A DNA stretch of 64,000 nt, taken from the NCBI RefSeq assembly GCF_018070465.1, contig NZ_JAGPXT010000022.1, positions 25,848 through 89,847 of the forward strand, given 5' to 3'. The number at the start of each line of letters is the position of its first letter. Position 1 is the stretch's first letter. The notes beneath the pieces were generated by a model that did not search any database, was not told the DNA's origin, and worked only from the letters and a program-made list of their open reading frames with translations. Source of the stretch: Micromonospora sp. C95. GTDB taxonomy: Bacteria; Actinomycetota; Actinomycetes; Mycobacteriales; Micromonosporaceae. The position numbers were made by a program, and so were the translations under genes. Shown here piece by piece: positions 59,332-64,000 of the stretch.

Positions 59332-59866
59332 GGAACTTCTTCGCTATCTGTTGTGGATTGCCGATCACCACGACCCCCGGCGGCACGTCGGTGCGGACCA
59401 CCGTCGCGGCACCCACGACGCTGTCCCGGCCGATCCGCACCCCCTTCATGACCAGCGCGTGCGCACCGATCCACACGTTGTCCTCCACGGTGATCGGCGC
59501 TCGGCTGGCCGGGGTGGGCGGCTCGTGGCGACGCTCGGGGGCCAGGTTGTGGAAGTCGTTGTCGAGCAGTTCGCAGTCCGACAGCAGGCACCGGTCGCCG
59601 ATGGTCACCGACGTCCAGGTGCCGATCCAGGTGGCGTTGAGCAGACAGTCCGCGCCGACGTGCACCTCGCCGGGCCCGGCGAAGCGGACCAGTTTGTTCA
59701 ACCGGGTGTGCGCGCCGATGCTGACCCGTACGCCGCGACGCAGCCGGATCCGGCCACGGATCTCCACCCCCGCCCCCAGCCGCAGGCGCGGATAGCGCAG
59801 CCGATACCAGCGACGCTTGACCGCGAACACGATACGCACGACGAGTCCACGTCGGATGCCGGACAA
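59324..59866 (-). CDS. Hexapeptide-repeat acetyltransferase (Wzy-cluster type)
   Basis: 180-residue left-handed beta-helix protein. Repeated hexapeptides GAGVEIRGRIRLRRGVRVSIGAH and the C-terminal half VWIGAHALVMKGVRIGRDSVVGAATVVRTDVPPGVVVIGNP are typical of sugar O-acetyltransferases (VatD/LbH_MAT type). It starts at TTG 59866, a rare start chosen because GGAGG precedes it by five bases. It probably acetylates the polysaccharide. First gene of the tightly overlapping export operon. Confidence 0.85.
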   Translation of the reverse strand: MSGIRRGLVVRIVFAVKRRWYRLRYPRLRLGAGVEIRGRIRLRRGVRVSIGAHTRLNKLVRFAGPGEVHVGADCLLNATWIGTWTSVTIGDRCLLSDCELLDNDFHNLAPERRHEPPTPASRAPITVEDNVWIGAHALVMKGVRIGRDSVVGAATVVRTDVPPGVVVIGNPQQIAKKFHD

Positions 59867-59882
59867 CGAGCCTCCCCACCTT

Positions 59883-59921
59883 CCTCGGGTCGGCGGCGGG
59901 AAACCCGACGCCGACCCGAGG
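59883..59921. terminator. Perfect 13-bp hairpin between beta-propeller and acyltransferase genes
   Basis: CCTCGGGTCGGCG (59883-59895) and CGCCGACCCGAGG (59909-59921) with a 13-nt loop. It lies 38 bp after the beta-propeller stop and 17 bp before the acyltransferase TTG, so it probably separates their transcripts. No T-run follows. Confidence 0.65.
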
Positions 59922-59959
59922 TGAACAAACTACCGAGGATTCGTTACGAACGGTGAACG

Positions 59960-61960
59960 CTACGGCACGGAATAGAACATCGACGCGGTCGACCAGGTCA
60001 GTTCCGGCGTCGCCTCGGCGACGAGCGTCGACTCCGCGCCGTTGACCGCGGCGGTGGGCGCCAGGGTCGGGTCGAAGGCCACACTGCGCAGCGACCCGTT
60101 GGTCGCCCCGTAGACGATCTGCCCGTCCACCCAGGCCATGCCGCGTACCGTGGACCAGGTCACGCCCGTGCTGGGCAGCACGAACTCGGTGGCGCCCAGG
60201 TAGTTGCCGTCGATCTCGAAGTAGCGGTAGTAGAGATTGTTGGCACCGCTGCGGGTGTAGTAGAGCCGGCCGTCGAGATAGAACGCGCCGGTCAACAGCG
60301 CCGGGTTGTACCAGTCGTTGTAGCCGGACGCCTCCCACGACCCACCGATCGTGGAGCCGTTGAACAGCGAGACGTCGATCCGGCTGCCGGTCGGTGTCCC
60401 GGCGACCGAATGGGACCAGTAGATCCGGTCGTCGACCAGCCAGGTGGCACCCGCGTCGGTGTAGTTCGGCTGGCTGACCACCGTGGCGCTGGCAGCATTC
60501 AGGGTGGTGCCGTCGAGCGGTACCCGCGCCACTTCACCCGGGCCGACGGCCAGGTGGAGGTGGCCGTTGCTGCCGGTGGGCGGGTTCTTCGGGATGATCG
60601 TGCGTCCACCGCTGATCGGGAACACGCCGAGCCGGCCGTGGTACTCGTTGCCCATGCCGTCGGAGTTGTGTCCGAAGTAGAGTCCCGCGCTGCCCCGCCA
60701 CAGCACCGGCACCGACGATCCCCAGGAGCTGGCGCCGGCGGGCAGGTCGGAGCCACCGCTGCGACGGGGGTTCCAGTTCACCGGCATGCCGGTGGCCGGG
60801 GTGACCGCGCCGATGCCCAGCCGGTCGATGGCCCCGTTGCCGGCCCGGTCGCTGGCGTTCGGGTTGTTCAACCAGCGGAAGTGCCCGCCGAGGTAGATGA
60901 TGTTGTCGGCCACCTCGACCGAGGTGATGGTGTCGTTGCCGGTGAAGTTCACCCAGGTGGCGACCTGGTTGGGCCCACGGTTGGCGGTCTCGAAACGGAC
61001 CAGGGCGTCACAGTACGCGCTCGGCCAGCCCGACCCGCCGTTGGTGCCGACCACGAACCAGGTGCCGTCACCGCCGAAGCGCACGTCCTGCACGTAGTGC
61101 ACGAACGTCGTCGGGTTGGCGCACGGTGCCACGAACCGCTCCGAGCTCCAGTCGATGACGCTCGGGGTGCCGGTCAGGTCGACGAGCGCGATCTGGTTAC
61201 GCGGCAGGTCGTTGACGTAGAGGAAGTTTCCGCCGACGACGAGGGTGCCGCCGTCCGGGGTGACGTCGATCGTCCAGGCGTACATGCTGGTGCCGTGCCG
61301 GCCGACGCTCGTGTTGATGTCGAAGGTCGGGTCGATTTCTCCGGTCGTCGCGTCCAACCGGCCGAGGCCGGAGTGCGCGGTGCCGTTGAGCCAGTTGAAG
61401 GCCCCTGCCACGTATAGCCAGTTGCCGTGCAGCACCAGGTCACGCACGGTGCCACCGTCGGAACGACCGGCCCAGCTGTCGATGATCATGCCGGTCGAGG
61501 GTTCGAGCGCCACGAGGTTCTTGCGGGACACGCCGTTGACGTTCTTGAAGACCCCGCCGACGATGAGCGTCCCGCCGGGACCGGCGATGAGCGAGTTGAC
61601 CGCACCGTCGAGCACCGGCAGGAAGGCCGTCGAGATCGTCCCGGTGGTCCGGTCGTACGCGAACAGATAGCTGCGGGCGATCCAGGCCGAGCCGGCCGTC
61701 TGGCGGATCTGCGTGAAGCTGCCCCCGACGTAGACCGTGTTGCCGATCTCGGCGAAGGCGCGAGCCTCACCGTTGCGGGCGTGCGGAGTCTGGTCGGCCG
61801 GATCGGTCGAGACAAGAGTGGCCGGCTCGGGTGCCGGTACCACGGCCGCGGAGGCCGCGGCGGGTACGACAAGTACGGCCGCGACGATCACCAACGCGAC
61901 GGTCGCGGCGCGGAATCGATGCCGACGGATGGAACGCCACGACAAGGAGTATGTGGGCAC
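59960..61960 (-). CDS. Secreted beta-propeller protein
   Basis: 666 residues from GTG 61960 (GGAGG seven bases upstream). The N-terminus MPTYSLSWRSIRRHRFRAATVALVIVAAVLVVPAAASAA is a signal peptide with a likely cleavage after ASA. The rest consists of Kelch/NHL-like repeats such as NTVYVGGSFTQIRQTAG, GGTLIVGGVFKNVNGV, GNWLYVAGAFNWLNG and NIIYLGGHFRWLNN. No catalytic motif was recognised. Its place between a GH26-like enzyme and the export operon suggests an extracellular polysaccharide-binding or surface role. Confidence 0.8.
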   Translation of the reverse strand: MPTYSLSWRSIRRHRFRAATVALVIVAAVLVVPAAASAAVVPAPEPATLVSTDPADQTPHARNGEARAFAEIGNTVYVGGSFTQIRQTAGSAWIARSYLFAYDRTTGTISTAFLPVLDGAVNSLIAGPGGTLIVGGVFKNVNGVSRKNLVALEPSTGMIIDSWAGRSDGGTVRDLVLHGNWLYVAGAFNWLNGTAHSGLGRLDATTGEIDPTFDINTSVGRHGTSMYAWTIDVTPDGGTLVVGGNFLYVNDLPRNQIALVDLTGTPSVIDWSSERFVAPCANPTTFVHYVQDVRFGGDGTWFVVGTNGGSGWPSAYCDALVRFETANRGPNQVATWVNFTGNDTITSVEVADNIIYLGGHFRWLNNPNASDRAGNGAIDRLGIGAVTPATGMPVNWNPRRSGGSDLPAGASSWGSSVPVLWRGSAGLYFGHNSDGMGNEYHGRLGVFPISGGRTIIPKNPPTGSNGHLHLAVGPGEVARVPLDGTTLNAASATVVSQPNYTDAGATWLVDDRIYWSHSVAGTPTGSRIDVSLFNGSTIGGSWEASGYNDWYNPALLTGAFYLDGRLYYTRSGANNLYYRYFEIDGNYLGATEFVLPSTGVTWSTVRGMAWVDGQIVYGATNGSLRSVAFDPTLAPTAAVNGAESTLVAEATPELTWSTASMFYSVP

Positions 61961-62129
61961 GCTGCGCCTCCAGAGTGGACGAGAATGCACGTAGCGTGCC
62001 CGCTCCACGCTGGAGGGCGGCATCCGCCGATTGGACGGACGGTGCATCAGGAAACGGACAACCTCGGCTACGGTCGGATTTCCGACAATCGCTGCGGCGG
62101 CCCGTTCTCCCGACTCGGCTCAGCCCGGT

Positions 62130-63839
62130 TCAGCGGCTCCCTCCCGTCGGCTGCCGCAGGTAGCTGTCCCGTCCCGCGGCGGCGAATCCGGCCACCGACG
62201 CCGCGTTCTGATTCATCATCATGTTGCAGGTGCTCGTCGTCTTCGTCATGCCCGCCGAGTTGAAGTAGATCGCTGCCTTGATCTTCGGGTGAGCCTTCAG
62301 CGCTGCCGGGAACTCCTCGAACCAGCGCCGCTTCGCGTTCGGATCGGCGGCGTTCATGTTCGTGCCGAACTCGGCGAGCATCCGGGGCTTGCCCGCACCG
62401 ATGCCGTTCTCGTCCAGCCAGCGGTAGAAGGAACCGATGGTGGTGCTGGGGCTCTTCCAGACGGTGCTGCCGTTGCAGACGTGGAAGTTGTACGGGTCCC
62501 AGGCCACCCAGTCGACGTAGCGGTCACCGGGATACAGCCCGGCGTACCGGTCGTAGTGGCCGGACCAGCCCATCATCGTCCAGACCCAGACCGCGTTGTC
62601 GGCCTTGGCGTTGGCGAACCGGTCGTGCACGTACCGCCAGGCCCGGACGAAGTCGGCGTCGCTGCCCTTGGCCGGCTCGTCCTCCGGCTCGTGGTCGAAG
62701 CCGATGAAGACCGGCTGACCGATCGCCCGGATCCGGCCGGCGACCGCGTCGATCGTCGCGTCGTACCGACCGCTGTAGACGTCCTTCCAGGTCAGCACGG
62801 TACCGGAGGAGAAGACCCGACTCTCCCAGGCGAAGAACATCAGCCGCCCGTCGCGCATCTGCTGCTGCTGGAACTCGTCCGGGAAGGCGCCGTTGCTGCC
62901 GGTGTTCGAGAAGTCGTGATAGCGGTGGACGATGTCGAACTTCCGCCCGACCTGCTTCTCCACGTCGCTGACCGCCTTGCCGTGATCCCATCCGGCGGCG
63001 GCGTTCGTCGGCGAATACATCCCCCACCAGGCACCGCAGCCGGGGACCAGCTTCGCCGAGACCGTTCCGCACTTGCCCGACTCCGGTGGCGGCGGTGTGG
63101 TGGTGGGGCTGGGCCGGGCGGGCGACGGGCTCACGCTGGGCGAGACGGTCGGCGAGGCCGGCGGACGGCTGGCGGTGGCCGTCGGCGTCGGCGCGACGCT
63201 TGGCGAGGCAGACGGCGGCCCGACACCCACCCCGTCGTAGCTGATGGCCAGGCTCGGCCGCAGATCGGGGTTGCGGTTCTCGCCGGAAGCCCAGTAGACC
63301 CGGGTGTCCAACCCGGCCTGCGCCAGCGACAGGGTCCAGATGCCGTTACCGGTGACCAGGCCCGAGACGTCCCACTCGTTGAAGCCCTTGGCGACGCCGG
63401 TGACCGTGTCCAGCGCCGCGCCCAGCGGCGTCGGCATCGGACGGGCCGCGCGGGCGTCGAGTCGGGACTCGTGCGCGGTCACCGTCGCCTGGAACTTCTG
63501 CCAGGCGTGTACGCGCAGGGTGGCCCGTACGTTCACCGCGTTCGCCGGCAGCTTGGTGACCAGGAAGGTCAGCACCGCCTCGCGGGCACCGCGCGGGTTG
63601 CCGTCGCAGGGTGCGGGGCAGGTCGCCAGCGTCGTCTTGACGCTGTTGTCGCCGTCCTGCGGCACCGCCGTGGCGGTGGTGTCGGCCACCACGGCGATCG
63701 ACAGCTCGTCATCGGCGAGCAACGGCACCATCGTCGCGCCGAGCCCCAGCACCACAGTGGTGCCGATGACGCCGAGCATCACGGCCTTACGCCGGCCGCC
63801 GCGATGGGGGATCAAGCGGTGCAGTCCGCGACTGGTCAC
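62130..63839 (-). CDS. Secreted GH26-like glycoside hydrolase with N-terminal carbohydrate-binding-like domain
   Basis: 569 residues from GTG 63839 (GAGGAG upstream). Cytosolic start, one transmembrane or signal helix (about 20-41), then a DNRLRE/CBM96-like beta domain (45-205). A Pro/Ser/Thr linker (206-255) precedes a TIM-barrel domain (256-569). Candidate catalytic acids are E384 in FDHEPED and E490 in LAEFGTN, spaced as in GH26 mannanases. It could trim or process the polysaccharide made by the neighbouring operon, or degrade external glycan. Family assignment is moderate. Confidence 0.72.
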   Translation of the reverse strand: MTSRGLHRLIPHRGGRRKAVMLGVIGTTVVLGLGATMVPLLADDELSIAVVADTTATAVPQDGDNSVKTTLATCPAPCDGNPRGAREAVLTFLVTKLPANAVNVRATLRVHAWQKFQATVTAHESRLDARAARPMPTPLGAALDTVTGVAKGFNEWDVSGLVTGNGIWTLSLAQAGLDTRVYWASGENRNPDLRPSLAISYDGVGVGPPSASPSVAPTPTATASRPPASPTVSPSVSPSPARPSPTTTPPPPESGKCGTVSAKLVPGCGAWWGMYSPTNAAAGWDHGKAVSDVEKQVGRKFDIVHRYHDFSNTGSNGAFPDEFQQQQMRDGRLMFFAWESRVFSSGTVLTWKDVYSGRYDATIDAVAGRIRAIGQPVFIGFDHEPEDEPAKGSDADFVRAWRYVHDRFANAKADNAVWVWTMMGWSGHYDRYAGLYPGDRYVDWVAWDPYNFHVCNGSTVWKSPSTTIGSFYRWLDENGIGAGKPRMLAEFGTNMNAADPNAKRRWFEEFPAALKAHPKIKAAIYFNSAGMTKTTSTCNMMMNQNAASVAGFAAAGRDSYLRQPTGGSR

Positions 63840-63960
63840 GGATACTCCTCGTGTCTTTGACGATAACGCTGAGCAGCGTATCCGGGTACACAACGGAGCG
63901 TGCGGATGACGGCAGGACCTAAGCGCGTCTTAAACCTCACCTAAGACACCCCTACCCCTC

Positions 63961-63993
63961 CCACCCCACCCCACCCCACCCCACCCCACCCCG
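63961..63993. repeat. (CCCCA)n simple repeat near window end
   Basis: About seven CCCCA pentamers in a row upstream of the GH26-like gene. A shorter run of the same pentamer lies at 22547-22566. Slippage-prone tract; no regulatory function can be shown. Confidence 0.7.
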
Positions 63994-64000
63994 GCTAGCG

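Overview
The window is about 64 kb of very GC-rich chromosome from an actinomycete. The gene order, GTG/TTG starts, mIHF, BldD, the pheST, rplT-infC, ribDEBAH and pyrR-BC-carAB blocks, and several short repeat families all suggest a Micromonospora-like member of the Micromonosporaceae. The genus is an inference; the phylum is secure. Nearly all genes lie on the minus strand. No tRNA, rRNA, CRISPR array, transposase or prophage gene was seen.

Left part (1-12.3 kb): an arginine operon argC-argJ-argB-argD (argD cut by the window edge), pheS-pheT, a SpoU-type rRNA methyltransferase, the translation operon infC-rpmI-rplT with a non-AUG start and a long leader, a PH-domain membrane protein, and hisE-hisG. 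A plus-strand amino-acid ABC transporter follows (12.4-14.9 kb). Next is the riboflavin operon ribD-ribE-ribBA-ribH behind an FMN riboswitch (14.9-18.7 kb), then a receiver-GGDEF protein with rpe, two tandem septum-formation-like lipoproteins and a cupin.

Middle part (23.4-46.5 kb): rsmB-fmt-def, a P-loop kinase fused to a ParB-like domain, priA-metK-coaBC-rpoZ, a degenerate guanylate kinase, mihF, and the pyrimidine cluster pyrR-pyrB-pyrC-carA-carB-pyrD-(bioA)-pyrF. The cluster is headed by a recognisable PyrR-binding hairpin that overlaps the pyrR ribosome binding site. bldD diverges from pyrR; efp-nusB converge on bldD.

Right part (47-64 kb): shikimate genes aroC-aroK-aroB-aroQ lie next to a tightly overlapping surface-polysaccharide operon. 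It encodes a hexapeptide acyltransferase, a Wzz-like protein with a degenerate BY-kinase domain, Wzy-like polymerase, Wzx-like flippase, sulfotransferase, APH-fold kinase, an Alg14/Alg13-type split glycosyltransferase and a GT2 enzyme. Upstream are a secreted beta-propeller protein and a GH26-like secreted hydrolase.

The most unusual structure is a roughly 60-bp repeat that sits exactly at stop codons inside the arg and pyr operons. It begins with the TGA of the upstream gene and ends by supplying the Shine-Dalgarno and start region of the downstream gene. There are seven intergenic copies, plus one related copy read in frame inside pyrC, where it appears to add about 20 residues. Other points of note are the kinase-ParB fusion, the degenerate gmk at the usual gmk locus, and at least five different palindromic repeat families in intergenic positions.
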